Notes: generated from the letters alone by a model not told the origin. A stretch of DNA of 64,000 nt from Asaia krungthepensis NRIC 0535 (GCF_025995175.1 NZ_BAPV01000020.1:120735-184734); one strand, 5' to 3'; positions 1 through 9,883 are shown, counted from the first letter of the stretch. Numbers and translations: made by a program.

Positions 1-1
1 G

Positions 2-727
2 CGGGTGGTGGATTACAACATCAAGCCCCGCGTCAAGGCCGATAACAGCGGCGTCGACACGCAAGGCGTGAAGATGTCGATGAATCCCTTCGATGAAATT
101 GCTGTCGAAGAAGCCGTCAGGCTTCGCGAAAAAGGCGCTGCCTCCGAAATCGTGGTGGTGACCATCGGCGTGGCCGAGGCCCAGCCCGTTCTGCGTACGG
201 CCATGGCCATGGGTGCCGATCGTGCCATTCTGGTGCAGACCGATGCCGAACTGGAGCCGCTAGCTGTCGCCAAGCTGCTCAAGGCCATTGTAGATCGCGA
301 AAATCCCGGTCTGGTCATCATGGGCAAGCAGGCCATTGATGACGACATGAATGCGACCGGCCAGATCCTGGCGGCACGTCTCAACTGGCCGCAGGGCACG
401 TTTGCCAGCTCGGTTGCCGTCGAAGACGGGCGCATCACCGTGGTCCGTGAAGCCGATGGCGGACTCGAGACCGTGCGTCTGGCACTCCCGGCCGTGGTCA
501 CCACCGATCTGCGCCTCAACGAGCCGCGCTATGCCACCATGCCCAACATCATGAAGGCCAAGAAAAAGCCGCTCGAGACCATCGCTGCCGATACGCTGGG
601 CGTGGATATCACGCCGCGTCTGGAGACGATCAAGGTGGTTGAGCCGCCCGTGCGCCAGGCGGGTATCAAGGTGTCGAGCGTTGCCGAACTGGTCGGCAAG
701 CTGCGTGACGAAGCGAAGGTGATCTGA
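2..727 (+). CDS. etfB: Electron transfer flavoprotein, beta subunit (5' end cut off)
   Basis: Small subunit of the heterodimeric ETF, which collects electrons from flavin acyl-CoA and related dehydrogenases and passes them to ETF-ubiquinone oxidoreductase. The visible reading frame is open from base 2 (codons R-V-V-D-Y-N), and family members start about ten residues earlier, so the true start lies left of the window. The segment [20 protein letters not shown] followed by [11 protein letters not shown] is the typical EtfB N-terminus, and the stretch around residues 80-130 ([22 protein letters not shown]) carries the AMP-binding part. Its stop is 2 bp before etfA, so the two are one operon. Identification is secure. 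Confidence 0.96.
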   Translation, partial: RVVDYNIKPRVKADNSGVDTQGVKMSMNPFDEIAVEEAVRLREKGAASEIVVVTIGVAEAQPVLRTAMAMGADRAILVQTDAELEPLAVAKLLKAIVDRENPGLVIMGKQAIDDDMNATGQILAARLNWPQGTFASSVAVEDGRITVVREADGGLETVRLALPAVVTTDLRLNEPRYATMPNIMKAKKKPLETIAADTLGVDITPRLETIKVVEPPVRQAGIKVSSVAELVGKLRDEAKVI

Positions 728-729
728 TC

Positions 730-1644
730 ATGACAACTCTGGCTCTGATCGAAGCCGAAGGCGCCGCCATCAAGAAGGCAAGCCTTTCCGCCGTTGCCGC
801 CGCCCGCCATTTCGGTGCTGTCGATGTGCTGCTGATCGGTGCTGAAGGCGCGCAGGAAGCCGCGAAGATCGAGGGGATCACCCGCGTTCTTCATGCGGAC
901 TCCACACCGCATCTGGCCGAGTGCATTGCCGCCCTGATTGCAGATCGCGCCAAGGATTACGATCACATCGTTTCCGCCGCGACCGCCTATGGCAAGAACA
1001 CCCTGCCCCGCGTGGCTGGTCTGCTGGATGTGCAGCCGATCACCGAGGTGGTCGAGATCATCGATGCCGATACCTTCGTGCGTCCGATCTATGCAGGTAG
1101 CGCGCTTTCTACCGTGCGGTCGCGCGATGCAATCAAGGTACTGACCGTGCGTAACGCCAATTTCGAGGCCGCCACGCTGGGCGACGCCTCGGCGCCGATC
1201 GAAGCCGTTTCGGCGGCTGTCGAGGTGCCTGACGCCGCGTATGTCGGGATTGAGCTGACCCATTCCGACCGCCCCGAACTGGAATCCGCCCGTGTGGTGA
1301 TCTCGGGTGGGCGTGGTCTGAAGGACGCGGCCAATTTCAAGCTGCTCGAGCCTGTGGCCGACAAGCTGGGCGCTGCCATCGGCGCGTCGCGCGCAGCGGT
1401 GGATGCCGGATTTGCCCCGAACGAGATGCAGGTCGGTCAGACCGGCAAGATCGTGGCACCGGATCTCTATATCGCTGTCGGACTCTCCGGAGCCATCCAG
1501 CATCTGGCAGGGATGAAGGACAGCCGCGTGATCGTGGCGATCAACATGGACCCCGAAGCCCCGATCTTCAGCGTGGCCGATTATGGTCTCGTGGGCGATC
1601 TGTTCGAAGTTCTGCCGCAACTCAAGGCTGAACTGGGCGCCTGA
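730..1644 (+). CDS. etfA: Electron transfer flavoprotein, alpha subunit
   Basis: Large ETF subunit, 304 residues, close to the usual 310. The C-terminal half carries the FAD-binding signature: ISGGRGLKD near residues 193-201, [17 protein letters not shown] and then [10 protein letters not shown], as in all EtfA proteins. The N-terminal domain ([14 protein letters not shown]) is the alpha/beta fold that contacts EtfB. It starts 2 bp after etfB, which implies translational coupling and equal subunit output. An electron-input enzyme or ETF-QO gene is not present in the window, so the partner dehydrogenase cannot be read from context. Confidence 0.97.
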   Translation: MTTLALIEAEGAAIKKASLSAVAAARHFGAVDVLLIGAEGAQEAAKIEGITRVLHADSTPHLAECIAALIADRAKDYDHIVSAATAYGKNTLPRVAGLLDVQPITEVVEIIDADTFVRPIYAGSALSTVRSRDAIKVLTVRNANFEAATLGDASAPIEAVSAAVEVPDAAYVGIELTHSDRPELESARVVISGGRGLKDAANFKLLEPVADKLGAAIGASRAAVDAGFAPNEMQVGQTGKIVAPDLYIAVGLSGAIQHLAGMKDSRVIVAINMDPEAPIFSVADYGLVGDLFEVLPQLKAELGA

Positions 1645-1655
1645 TCGGCCCCCGG

Positions 1656-1684
1656 AACCTGCCTCACGTTCAACGAGGCAGGTT
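1656..1684 (+). terminator. Hairpin after etfA
   Basis: Perfect 10-bp inverted repeat, AACCTGCCTC and GAGGCAGGTT, around a 9-nt loop, 12 bp after the etfA stop. No T-run follows, so it is either a weak intrinsic terminator or a 3'-end stabilising stem. Confidence 0.55.
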
Positions 1685-2084
1685 CGCGTCTCTACGGCCA
1701 GATCATCCTGGCAAGCCACCATGCCGAGGCACCACACTTTCCCCTGTCCGCTCGGATGCACCACGCATGAAGAGGGCTTCCCCCCAGTCTCGCCAATTAC
1801 CAGCCCAGCCACCGCGCCAAGCGGCGACGATTCTTGCCCGCGTCAGCCCTGCCCGGGGATTGGCCGGTCATACCGACGATACGCGGCTTGACGTCGCTTT
1901 CCCATGAGACAGTACCGAGCCGATCTGTTTGTGGGCCACCACAATCCATATCGCGAGCAAGCGCACTCATGGCCTCACCATAATCGCCGCGACACCGCAT
2001 CGCCTTACAAACCCAATCGGCTCTGACAGAACCGAATCTTTCCTGCGGGACAGCTTTCGATTGTTTTTCCGCGCTGCATGGGAC
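1685..2084. other. 400-bp spacer before the ureide genes, no gene seen
   Basis: No reading frame here has gene-like composition or a recognisable product; the frame that continues into allC is open from 1929 but its translation before residue 53 resembles no family member. The stretch must hold the allC promoter, but I cannot name a convincing -35/-10 pair. Confidence 0.5.
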
Positions 2085-2096
2085 ATGCTTGTATAC

Positions 2097-3347
2097 ATGA
2101 CCCAGATGATGGACATTCAGGCAGGTGGCGCGCGGGCCCGGGGCCGTTGCGACGAACTCGGCGTTGCTCCCTATAGCGACCAGAGCGACGGGCTTTTCCG
2201 CCCCTATCTCGGCCCGGCTCACAGGGCAACGCTCGGTCGTCTGGCCCAGTGGATGGATGAGGCCGGGATGAGCGTCGAGACCGATGCCGCCGGGAACATC
2301 ATCGGCCATTATGCCGGGGCGCATCCGGATGCGCCTGTGCTGCTGATCGGCTCTCACGTCGACAGCGTGCGCGATGGCGGGCGCTATGACGGCATGCTTG
2401 GCGTGACGCTGGGTATCGAGACCGTCGCCTATTTCCATAGTCGGGGGCTGAGGCTTCCCTTTGCGCTCGAGATCATCGGCTTCGGGGATGAGGAGGGCTC
2501 GCGCTTTCCCACTTACATGATGGGCTCACGCTCGGCGGCCGGACTGGCTCAGTCTATCGATGACAGCGTGGTTGATCGCGATGGTACGACACTGCGTGCA
2601 GCCTTGTCGGACTGGGGTCTCGCCACTTCCCGTTTCGGCACAGCAAAACGAAACAATGTGCTGGCCTATCTGGAAGCCCATATCGAACAGGCCCCGCACC
2701 TTGAGCGCGCCGACCTGCCTCTGGGCCTCGTACGTGGCATCGCCTCTCAGTATCGCTATCGCGTCACCCTGACCGGGCAGGCCGATCACGCCGGTACCGC
2801 CATGCATGAACGTCGTGACGCCCTTGCCGCCGCGGCCGAGGCCATTGCCGCCATCGAGGCCATCGGCCAGCGGGACCCGGTCGATCTGGTCACCACGGTC
2901 GGGTGGCTGAGTGTCGAGAATGGCGCACCCAATATCGTGCCGGGGAGCGTGGGTTTCACTATCGATATCCGTGCCGTCACGCCGGGCGTAAGAGAAAATG
3001 CAGCCCAGCAGATCAGCGACATGCTGCAGGCTCTGTCCGTCAGGCGTCAGGTCCGTCTGGACATCGAACGCATCCAGGACCTGACCGGCGCGCTTTGCGA
3101 TGAGCGCCTGACCGGATTGCTCTGCAAAGCGGTCGAGGAAAGGCTGGGCGTCACTCCGCCCATGTTGCTCAGCCAGGCCGGTCATGACGCGATGATCATG
3201 GCTCACCTTGCCCCCATGACCATGCTGTTCATCCGCTGCAAGGGCGGGATCAGTCACAACCCTGCGGAATCCGTCGAAAATGACGATGTCGAGGCCGCTT
3301 TTCAGACCATGGTAACTTTCGTGACGCGACTGGGAGACACGATGTGA
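2097..3347 (+). CDS. allC: Allantoate amidohydrolase-type M20 hydrolase
   Basis: Zinc/manganese M20-family amidohydrolase of the allantoate amidohydrolase / N-carbamoyl-L-amino acid hydrolase group, predicted cytoplasmic, about 416 residues from ATG 2097 (another ATG at 2085 is possible). Metal ligands are recognisable: H in GSHVDSVRDGG, D in GRYDGMLGV, the E pair in GFGDEEGSRFP, H in EAHIEQAP and H in CKGGISHNP. The dimerisation insert (TLTGQADHAGTAM) is present. The product of allantoate cleavage, (S)-ureidoglycine, is the substrate of the next gene, whose GTG start overlaps this stop. That neighbour favours allantoate over N-carbamoyl amino acids as substrate. The longer frame from 1929 is rejected because the extra residues match nothing. 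Confidence 0.82.
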   Translation: MTQMMDIQAGGARARGRCDELGVAPYSDQSDGLFRPYLGPAHRATLGRLAQWMDEAGMSVETDAAGNIIGHYAGAHPDAPVLLIGSHVDSVRDGGRYDGMLGVTLGIETVAYFHSRGLRLPFALEIIGFGDEEGSRFPTYMMGSRSAAGLAQSIDDSVVDRDGTTLRAALSDWGLATSRFGTAKRNNVLAYLEAHIEQAPHLERADLPLGLVRGIASQYRYRVTLTGQADHAGTAMHERRDALAAAAEAIAAIEAIGQRDPVDLVTTVGWLSVENGAPNIVPGSVGFTIDIRAVTPGVRENAAQQISDMLQALSVRRQVRLDIERIQDLTGALCDERLTGLLCKAVEERLGVTPPMLLSQAGHDAMIMAHLAPMTMLFIRCKGGISHNPAESVENDDVEAAFQTMVTFVTRLGDTM

Positions 3348-4516
3348 GCAGTTTTTTCGGTGAAATCGATCCGCCCCAGCGCCTGTTGATGGGGCCTGGC
3401 CCCATCAATGTGCATCCGCGCGTATTGCGCGCCATGGGTGCCGATATGCTCGGGCAGTTCGACCCTGAGATGACCGACTACATGAACCAGACGATGGCGC
3501 TTTATCGCCAGGTCTTCATGACAGAAAACCGCTGGACCTTCCTGATCGACGGCTCTGCCCGCGCCGGTATCGAGGCCGCCCTGACGTCGCTGATCGAACC
3601 GGGAGCCAAGGTGCTGCTCATCCGCTCGGGCCGGTTCGGCATGTTGCTGGGCGAGATTGCAGAGCGTCTGGGCGCCGAGATTGCCACGATCAATCTCGAA
3701 TGGGGCCAGGTCGCGACCCTGGATCAGATCGAAGCCGCCCTGGCGGAACATCGTCCCGCCGTCTTCGCGGCCATTCACGGCGATACCTCCACCACCACAG
3801 CCCAGCCGCTCGAAGGCGTAGGAGCGCTATGCCGTCGATATGGAGCGCTTTCCTATGTCGATGCCACGGCGACCCTTGGCGGTATGCCCGTCCGCACCGA
3901 TGAATGGCAGATCGATGTGATATCGGCCGGGCTCCAGAAATGCATGGGCGGGCCGCCGGGCAGCGCGCCCATCACCATTTCCGACCGCGCTGCCGAATTC
4001 ATCTTCTCGCGTCGCAAGGTCGAAAGCGGCATTCGCCGTGACGATATCAGCGACGGCACGCGTCCCTTCATTCGCTCCAACTATTTCGATCTGGCCATGA
4101 TCATGGATTACTGGTCCGAAAAGCGGCTGAACCATCATACCGAAGCCACCTCCATGCTCTACGCTGCGCGGGAATGCGCCCGTCTGGCGCTGGAAGAGGG
4201 GCTGGATAACCGCTTTGCCCGTCATGTTGCGGCAGGCAAGGCCATGGCTGAGGGGCTGCGCGGCCTCGGCCTCACCCTTTACGGGCAGGACGCCTATCGC
4301 ATGAGCAATGTCACGGGGGTGTATATCCCCAAGGGCGTCGATGGGGAGCGGGTGCGCACCCGTATGCGCGACGAGTATCAGATCGAGATCGGTACCGCCT
4401 TCGGCCCCCTCATGGGCAAGATCTGGCGTCTTGGCGCAATGGGATACAACGCCGAGCAGCACAAGGTACGCCTCACCCTCGCCGCTCTCAAAGCCGTTCT
4501 GGAAAGCGAGTCCTGA
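3344..4516 (+). CDS. pucG: (S)-ureidoglycine--glyoxylate transaminase
   Basis: Class V PLP aminotransferase, 390 residues. The N-terminal block LLMGPGPINVHPRVLRAM, LGQFDPEMTDYMN and TENRWTFLIDGSARAGIEA closely follows the Bacillus PucG pattern, more so than generic alanine-glyoxylate or serine-glyoxylate enzymes. PLP residues are Asp173 (YVDAT) and Lys199 (AGLQKCMGG). The reaction passes the amino group of ureidoglycine to glyoxylate, giving oxalurate and glycine. It begins with GTG overlapping the allC stop (GTGA), preceded by GGGAGA, so the two are translated together. Serine-pyruvate or alanine-glyoxylate activity remains possible. Confidence 0.85.
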   Translation: MSSFFGEIDPPQRLLMGPGPINVHPRVLRAMGADMLGQFDPEMTDYMNQTMALYRQVFMTENRWTFLIDGSARAGIEAALTSLIEPGAKVLLIRSGRFGMLLGEIAERLGAEIATINLEWGQVATLDQIEAALAEHRPAVFAAIHGDTSTTTAQPLEGVGALCRRYGALSYVDATATLGGMPVRTDEWQIDVISAGLQKCMGGPPGSAPITISDRAAEFIFSRRKVESGIRRDDISDGTRPFIRSNYFDLAMIMDYWSEKRLNHHTEATSMLYAARECARLALEEGLDNRFARHVAAGKAMAEGLRGLGLTLYGQDAYRMSNVTGVYIPKGVDGERVRTRMRDEYQIEIGTAFGPLMGKIWRLGAMGYNAEQHKVRLTLAALKAVLESES

Positions 4517-4550
4517 CAGGAAATCTGGTCTTTTTGAGAACATGACGAAA

Positions 4551-4574
4551 GGCCGGTCCCTTCTCAGACCGGCC
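4551..4574. terminator. Bidirectional hairpin between pucG and the LysR gene
   Basis: Perfect 8-bp arms GGCCGGTC and GACCGGCC around an 8-nt loop between the two convergent stops; it overlaps the last codons of the LysR gene. Only short T stretches follow on the minus side, so strength is uncertain. Confidence 0.5.
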
Positions 4575-5475
4575 ACCATGTCTCGAGCTCTCTCTGGATG
4601 ATCCCTCTCATCCACACCACCGCGGTATCGGCGGCAGAGAGGGAAGGAACGAGCAGTCTTATCGTCATCGTCTCCATGATCTCCGGGAGCGGCGCCCTTT
4701 GCAGAGCGGACAGGCCGCAAAATACCTGAGCGATATAATGGGGAACGATCGCCACAATACCTGGCTGGTACAGGAAAGGCGGTATGTGACCGAAGCTCGG
4801 TACCGTCACGCTTACCCTCCTTTCATGGCCTAGTCCCCTGAGCGCATGATCGAAGCGGCTGAATCGTCGCGCATGTTCGATCAGCACATGATCGAAACTG
4901 CATAGTTCGGCGATGCTCATCGTCTTGTCGGATAATCCCGCCAGATCCGAGCCTACACATTCCATGACAAGCGGACCGACCGAAGACGCAATGCAGTCCG
5001 GATGTGTACCCTGATGAGCCGTCACGCCCAGATCGATTTCACGTTTATGAAACGCTGTCTCCAGCCCGTCCGGCGGGATTGCGCGGAAACTCAGTGACAG
5101 ACCAGGCGCCATCTGCCGAAGCTTTTGCGTCAAGGCGGGCGCCAGCCGATAATCGAGCCCGCTGTCGCAGCCGATCACAAAGTGACGCCGAGACAAGGAC
5201 GGATCGAAGGGATCCGCCTGACCCAGGGCCTCGCGCAGGCGTCTCAGGCTCTCCTCTATGATAGGCGCCATGGCTACAGCGCGTATCGTCGGCTGCATCC
5301 CCTGCGGTGTCCTGATGAAAAGCGGGTCATCAGACAGGGCACGGAGCCGTCTCAGGGCCGCACTCACAGCGGGTTGCGTGAGAGACAGACGCAACGCCGC
5401 CTTGCTCACACTGCGTTCATGCCACAGGGCGAGAAAGGACTGCGCCAGATTGAAGTCCATGCGAGGCATATTCAT
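4564..5475 (-). CDS. LysR-family transcriptional regulator
   Basis: About 303 residues from the ATG at 5475. The N-terminal winged helix is clear: FLALWHERSVSKAALRLSLT, QPAVSAALRRLRALSDDPLF, followed by a periplasmic-binding-like effector domain from about residue 90. The frame is open to 5538, but the extra residues (an AT-rich stretch containing the divergent promoter region) are not part of LysR proteins; ATGs at 5469 and 5460 are also possible. It is divergent from the TonB receptor gene with about 105 bp between starts, the classical arrangement for a LysR protein controlling its neighbour. The effector is unknown. Confidence 0.88.
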   Translation of the reverse strand: MNMPRMDFNLAQSFLALWHERSVSKAALRLSLTQPAVSAALRRLRALSDDPLFIRTPQGMQPTIRAVAMAPIIEESLRRLREALGQADPFDPSLSRRHFVIGCDSGLDYRLAPALTQKLRQMAPGLSLSFRAIPPDGLETAFHKREIDLGVTAHQGTHPDCIASSVGPLVMECVGSDLAGLSDKTMSIAELCSFDHVLIEHARRFSRFDHALRGLGHERRVSVTVPSFGHIPPFLYQPGIVAIVPHYIAQVFCGLSALQRAPLPEIMETMTIRLLVPSLSAADTAVVWMRGIIQRELETWWPV

Positions 5476-5506
5476 GAGAATTATAAGTAAACAAAAATAA
5501 GCAAAT

Positions 5507-5535
5507 TTGACAATGCGTTTCCAAACCGAAACGAT
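5507..5535 (+). promoter_or_regulatory. Candidate promoter for the receptor-hydrolase operon
   Basis: TTGACA at 5507-5512 is a perfect -35 element; 17 bp later lies AACGAT, a weak -10, as expected for an activator-dependent promoter. The adjacent AT-rich stretch 5481-5500, with TTAT and ATAA half-dyads, would suit LysR binding. Inferred from sequence only. Confidence 0.4.
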
Positions 5536-5580
5536 CATCGGGAAATAAGGCGCCTGAAACCCTGTCCGATGAGGTTCGTC

Positions 5581-7962
5581 ATGATGCCACGCTCAACTGC
5601 ATTTGCGGGGCTTGCCCTGCTCACGCTCGCGGTAATCCCGGCCATCGCCCATGCTGCACCCGCGAAAGATCATGAGAAGCCCCGCCACAGAAATTCCATC
5701 CCGCCTAAGACCATCGCCCCGGTAACGGGACCGGGCGAACCGGAGGAGGTCTCGGTGCGTGGCGGCATACGCAGCGCCAATGGCGTGACCAATACGACAC
5801 CGGGAGGCGGGCTTATGGCCCGTCAGACGAAAGCTGGAGCGCAAAGTGCCATCACACGCGATTTCATCGCCAAACAGGCGCCCACAAGCAACGCCATCGC
5901 TATGATTTCCGCCCTTCCCGGCGTGATCTCCGCAAGCACGGATCCGCTCGGCCAATCGAGCACAGCCATGTCCATACGGGGATTGCAGCAGGCAGAAATC
6001 GGCTTCGTGTATGAGGGCATACCGATCAATGACTCGATCAATTATACGCCCTATGTGCAGGCGATGGTGGATACCGACAATATCCAGTCCGTGACCGTGG
6101 CGCAGGGAGCACCCGATATTGGCGCACCGGTCTATAACGATGTCGGCGGTCTGGTCACGATCGGCCTGCGTGGCCCGCTGGACAGGAGAGGTGGCACGGC
6201 CAGCCTGAGCTACGGCTCCAAATCGCTCGAACGCGAATTCATCCGCTACGATACGGGCGAGATCGGCCATAGCGGTATCAAGGGCTTTGCCTCGTTCTCA
6301 TCCACGACAAATGACCAGTGGCGCGGATCAGGTGATTTCCGCAAATTCCATGTGGACTCCAAGCTTATCAGGAACTGGGGGGAAGGCAGCAGCGCCGGGC
6401 TGACCTTCTCCTACGATAACTGGCAACAGGCCAATTATCGGCCCATGACGCTGGCGCAATGGAAGCAGTACGGCAATTCCTTCAACTACGACAAAACCTA
6501 CAGCCCTGGAAATACGAACTGGGTTGGGCTGAGGCAGTATCAGCGCCGCTCAACCGTGCTTATTGCGCCAGTGAAGCTCAGGCTCAGTCATGAGCTCACC
6601 TTGGATGTGACACCCGCTTACATGAACTACTCGGAGTTCTATTTCGGTGGCGTTTCGATCGCGAACAAGGGCTCCTATTTCGGCAATCAGCCCATCACGA
6701 ATTTCAATCTGCCCGACCAGATCAATGGACGCACGACTGCGCTCAGCATCAACCCCGTTCCCCAGAAGACGGGATTCCTCAATACCGCACTGAGCTGGCA
6801 TCGCGGCCATAACACAGCACGTCTGGGCTATATCTATAATTATATAGCCCTAGAGGAACCGATCTATTATGCCCCCGTCGACAGGCAGGGCAATATCGCG
6901 AACTACTATAACAAATATACGATCTCTCTGCCTGGCGGCCGGCAATATAGAACCCTCGACATGAATTTCGTTCATCAGATGAACGAGATATTCATCGAGG
7001 ACACACTCAATCTGCTTGACGACAAACTGGTTCTCGAAGCCGGGCTGCGCTACCTGATGATCACCCGCGCCGCCACAAATCTTATCCCCGGCGTCACGCG
7101 CTACCGGGTGGGTGCCAGCTACGCCCAGCCTCTCCCCCAGGTCTCGGCGAGCTATCAGATCACGCCGCATGACCAGATCTATATCGATGGCACGACGGCG
7201 TATCGCGCACCGGCTTCCGTGCAGGTCTATGGCGAAGTCTTCTCGACCTCAAGCCCGATCCCGGCATCGCAGCAGCGTTCTCTCAAGGGTGAGTACTCAA
7301 TTGGTGAGGAGATCGGCTACCGTCACTATAGTCTTGTGAATATCTCGGTTTCCCTGTTCAATTACAACATTACCAATAACCAGATCACCTCGTCACAGTA
7401 TATCAACGGCATCCCGCTTCCCTCACCCATCGAGGCCGGAGGCAAGACCTCTCGCGGAATACAGGGTGAGATCGGCCTCCGCCCCTGGCATCACTGGAGC
7501 CCCTATGTCTCGGCGCAATATCTCCATGCCACGACAGACAACAACATCGCCGTGGCAGGTGATCTTCTACCGACACGCGGCAAGCGTGCTGTTCAAAGTC
7601 CGGCATTTTCGGCAGCTCTCGGGCTTTCCTACGATGACGGCACGATATTCGGCAATTTTCTCTTCTCCTATGTCGGCTCCCAATACGCGACGATCATGAA
7701 TGACGAGAAAATCCCGGCTTACGAAACGGCAAATATCACGCTGGGCTACCGCCTGCGTCAGCTCTGGTTCGCGAATCATCCGCAGCTACAGCTCAATGTC
7801 GTGAATCTGGGGGCCAAGAACTATCTCTCCGGATTCCAGAGCATCTCGAACAATGCGAAGCCGACAAAAGGCATCTACGGCACCACGATTGCGGGCTCCT
7901 CCCCGCTGTATCTCAGTGCGGGCGGTATTGCCGCTATCGCATCCCTGACCACCGGTTTCTGA
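5581..7962 (+). CDS. TonB-dependent outer membrane receptor
   Basis: About 793 residues. A signal peptide ends near AIAHA. The plug domain follows (SAITRDFIAKQAPTSNAIAM, LPGVISASTDPLGQSS, MSIRGLQQAEIGFVYEGIPI), then a long aromatic-rich beta barrel ending in a terminal Phe (SLTTGF), as required for outer membrane assembly. The start at 5581 is chosen because AGG sits 6 bp upstream; ATG 5569 in frame has no ribosome site. It is followed 28 bp later by a secreted hydrolase and lies next to a LysR gene, so it probably imports a substrate or product of that hydrolase. Siderophore uptake cannot be excluded. The substrate is not readable from sequence. Confidence 0.93.
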   Translation: MMPRSTAFAGLALLTLAVIPAIAHAAPAKDHEKPRHRNSIPPKTIAPVTGPGEPEEVSVRGGIRSANGVTNTTPGGGLMARQTKAGAQSAITRDFIAKQAPTSNAIAMISALPGVISASTDPLGQSSTAMSIRGLQQAEIGFVYEGIPINDSINYTPYVQAMVDTDNIQSVTVAQGAPDIGAPVYNDVGGLVTIGLRGPLDRRGGTASLSYGSKSLEREFIRYDTGEIGHSGIKGFASFSSTTNDQWRGSGDFRKFHVDSKLIRNWGEGSSAGLTFSYDNWQQANYRPMTLAQWKQYGNSFNYDKTYSPGNTNWVGLRQYQRRSTVLIAPVKLRLSHELTLDVTPAYMNYSEFYFGGVSIANKGSYFGNQPITNFNLPDQINGRTTALSINPVPQKTGFLNTALSWHRGHNTARLGYIYNYIALEEPIYYAPVDRQGNIANYYNKYTISLPGGRQYRTLDMNFVHQMNEIFIEDTLNLLDDKLVLEAGLRYLMITRAATNLIPGVTRYRVGASYAQPLPQVSASYQITPHDQIYIDGTTAYRAPASVQVYGEVFSTSSPIPASQQRSLKGEYSIGEEIGYRHYSLVNISVSLFNYNITNNQITSSQYINGIPLPSPIEAGGKTSRGIQGEIGLRPWHHWSPYVSAQYLHATTDNNIAVAGDLLPTRGKRAVQSPAFSAALGLSYDDGTIFGNFLFSYVGSQYATIMNDEKIPAYETANITLGYRLRQLWFANHPQLQLNVVNLGAKNYLSGFQSISNNAKPTKGIYGTTIAGSSPLYLSAGGIAAIASLTTGF

Positions 7963-7990
7963 TTTCAGCCTTTCAGGAGTTTACCTTCCC

Positions 7991-9883
7991 ATGGCCAGAC
8001 CGTTTTTCGCCCGGCTTGCTGTATCCACCATCCTGTTTCCTGCCATCGTCATCAGCGTGTCGCAGGCTCATGCCGCCTCCTGGCCGAGCGGTCAGGGGAG
8101 CGGTCAATGCAAGGTGACCAAACGTAGCGATGTCGCGGCAAAAATGCGCGACGGCACGATCCTGCGCGCCGATATCTACACACCGATGACTGACAAGAAG
8201 GTACCGGTCCTCCTCATGCGCACACAATACGGCAAGGAGGCAGCGCAGGTTCAGCCCTCACGATATGAAAGCCCTCAATGGTTCGCCTCTCACTGCTATA
8301 TCGTGGCTATCCAGGACATACGCGGCCAGGGAAAATCTTCCGGCGTTTTCTATGAATATCGTTACGACCGCGATGACGGCTACGACACCGTGCAATGGGC
8401 CTCCACCTTGCCCGGTGCCGATGGCCAGGTCGCGATGTATGGGTCCTCTTATGTAGGGGCCACGCAATGGCTCGCAGCAACCGCAAGCCCTCCGGCACTG
8501 AAAGCCATCATCCCGTCCAACACGGGCGATGATTACTATGACGGGTGGAGCTATGAGGACGGTGCTTTCCGTCTCGCCTTCATAGAACCATGGATGCTGG
8601 ATACGATCGCTTCATCGGCTGCTGCAAACCGGGGTGACATCGCCTTGTCCAAGGCCCTCTACGCCGATGGCAAGAACCCTTCGACCTGGATGACTTTTCT
8701 GCCTTATGGACGTTTTCCTCCCCTGCATCCCGACGATCCGAAGGTCGCACCCTATTTTTTCGACACGGTCGCCCATCCTACGCGCGATGCCTACTGGAAG
8801 GCATTCGAGATCAGAACCCATTACGACAAGGTCAAGATACCGGTACTCGCGTTCGACGGGTGGTATGACTCGTTCCTGACCGGGGCGATCAACAACTTCA
8901 ATGGCATGCAGCAATCCGGTGGCTCAGAGCAGGCCCGCCATAACCAGAGGCTTGTGATCGGCCCCTGGGAACACATCGCCTGGGGACGTCCCGAAGCGAT
9001 CGTGAGCCCGCGGCTCAAGGATATCGGTCCGGTAGCCAATAGTCCCGTCAATGAGCTGACCGTGCAGTTTCTGGACCACGTGCTCAAGGGTCAGGCAAAT
9101 GGGTATATCGACGGCCCCCATGTCGATTACTTCACCATGGGGGAAAATCGCTGGCATGAGGCTGACAGTTTTCCCGTCAAGGGAACAGCCTACACGACCT
9201 GGTATCTGGGAAGTAAGGGGCGCGCCAATGCCTCGATGGGTGATGGAACGCTGACCCTCCAGAAGGAGAGCAAAGCCCCGAACGATCACTTCCTCTATAA
9301 CCCGGCCAACCCGGTGCCGAGCCTCGGTGGCCATTCCTGCTGCTCGTGGACAGGCGGACCGCAAGGCCAGTTCGACCAGTCTGCAATCGAGCAGAGGCCC
9401 GACATCCTTGTCTACACAAGCGCACCTCTGACCGAACCTCTGAATGTCACCGGTCCGATCACTGTCACCCTGTTCGCCGCAACAGACGCCAAGGATACCG
9501 ATTTCACCGCGAAACTCGTCGATGTGTTCCCGGATGGGCGGGCCATCAATCTGAATAACGGCATTATCAGAGCCGCCTATCGCGTGTCGCTCGAGCATCC
9601 AACGCCCATCACGCCTGACGAGATCACTGAATATCACATCAAGATCTGGCCCACTTCCAACCTCTTCAAACCCGGCCACCGTATCCGGCTGGAGATATCG
9701 TCCAGCGACTATCCTCAGTTCGCACCTAATCTGAACACGGGTGAACCACTGGCAACTGCCGCCAAAGGCGTGATTGCCAATCAGATCATCTGGCACGACC
9801 CGAAACATCTCTCGTCAATCACCCTGCCTGTTCTCCCCACCGCCCTTGCAGGGCCGGGCCTGGATCACGCCCCTCTTCATTAA
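7991..9883 (+). CDS. Secreted CocE/NonD-family alpha/beta hydrolase
   Basis: 630 residues with a signal peptide cleaved near AHAAS, so periplasmic or exported. It belongs to the X-Pro dipeptidyl-peptidase / cocaine esterase / cephalosporin acylase superfamily (S15). The N-terminal hydrolase domain has the nucleophile motif GSSYVG with Ser153, an acidic residue in FDGWYDSFLTG and the His in GPWEHIAWG; the C-terminal jelly-roll domain (EPLNVTGPITVTLFA, IRLEISSSDYPQFAPN) is typical. Substrates of this group are esters or amides with an acyl leaving group. It follows the TonB receptor gene closely, suggesting joint use of an external ester or peptide-like compound. Exact chemistry is unknown. Confidence 0.9.
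   Translation: MARPFFARLAVSTILFPAIVISVSQAHAASWPSGQGSGQCKVTKRSDVAAKMRDGTILRADIYTPMTDKKVPVLLMRTQYGKEAAQVQPSRYESPQWFASHCYIVAIQDIRGQGKSSGVFYEYRYDRDDGYDTVQWASTLPGADGQVAMYGSSYVGATQWLAATASPPALKAIIPSNTGDDYYDGWSYEDGAFRLAFIEPWMLDTIASSAAANRGDIALSKALYADGKNPSTWMTFLPYGRFPPLHPDDPKVAPYFFDTVAHPTRDAYWKAFEIRTHYDKVKIPVLAFDGWYDSFLTGAINNFNGMQQSGGSEQARHNQRLVIGPWEHIAWGRPEAIVSPRLKDIGPVANSPVNELTVQFLDHVLKGQANGYIDGPHVDYFTMGENRWHEADSFPVKGTAYTTWYLGSKGRANASMGDGTLTLQKESKAPNDHFLYNPANPVPSLGGHSCCSWTGGPQGQFDQSAIEQRPDILVYTSAPLTEPLNVTGPITVTLFAATDAKDTDFTAKLVDVFPDGRAINLNNGIIRAAYRVSLEHPTPITPDEITEYHIKIWPTSNLFKPGHRIRLEISSSDYPQFAPNLNTGEPLATAAKGVIANQIIWHDPKHLSSITLPVLPTALAGPGLDHAPLH

Noticed and set aside
529..1812. Long minus-strand frame of 427 codons
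   Set aside because: Antisense to etfA; high-GC codon bias on the coding strand opens this frame. Product resembles nothing.
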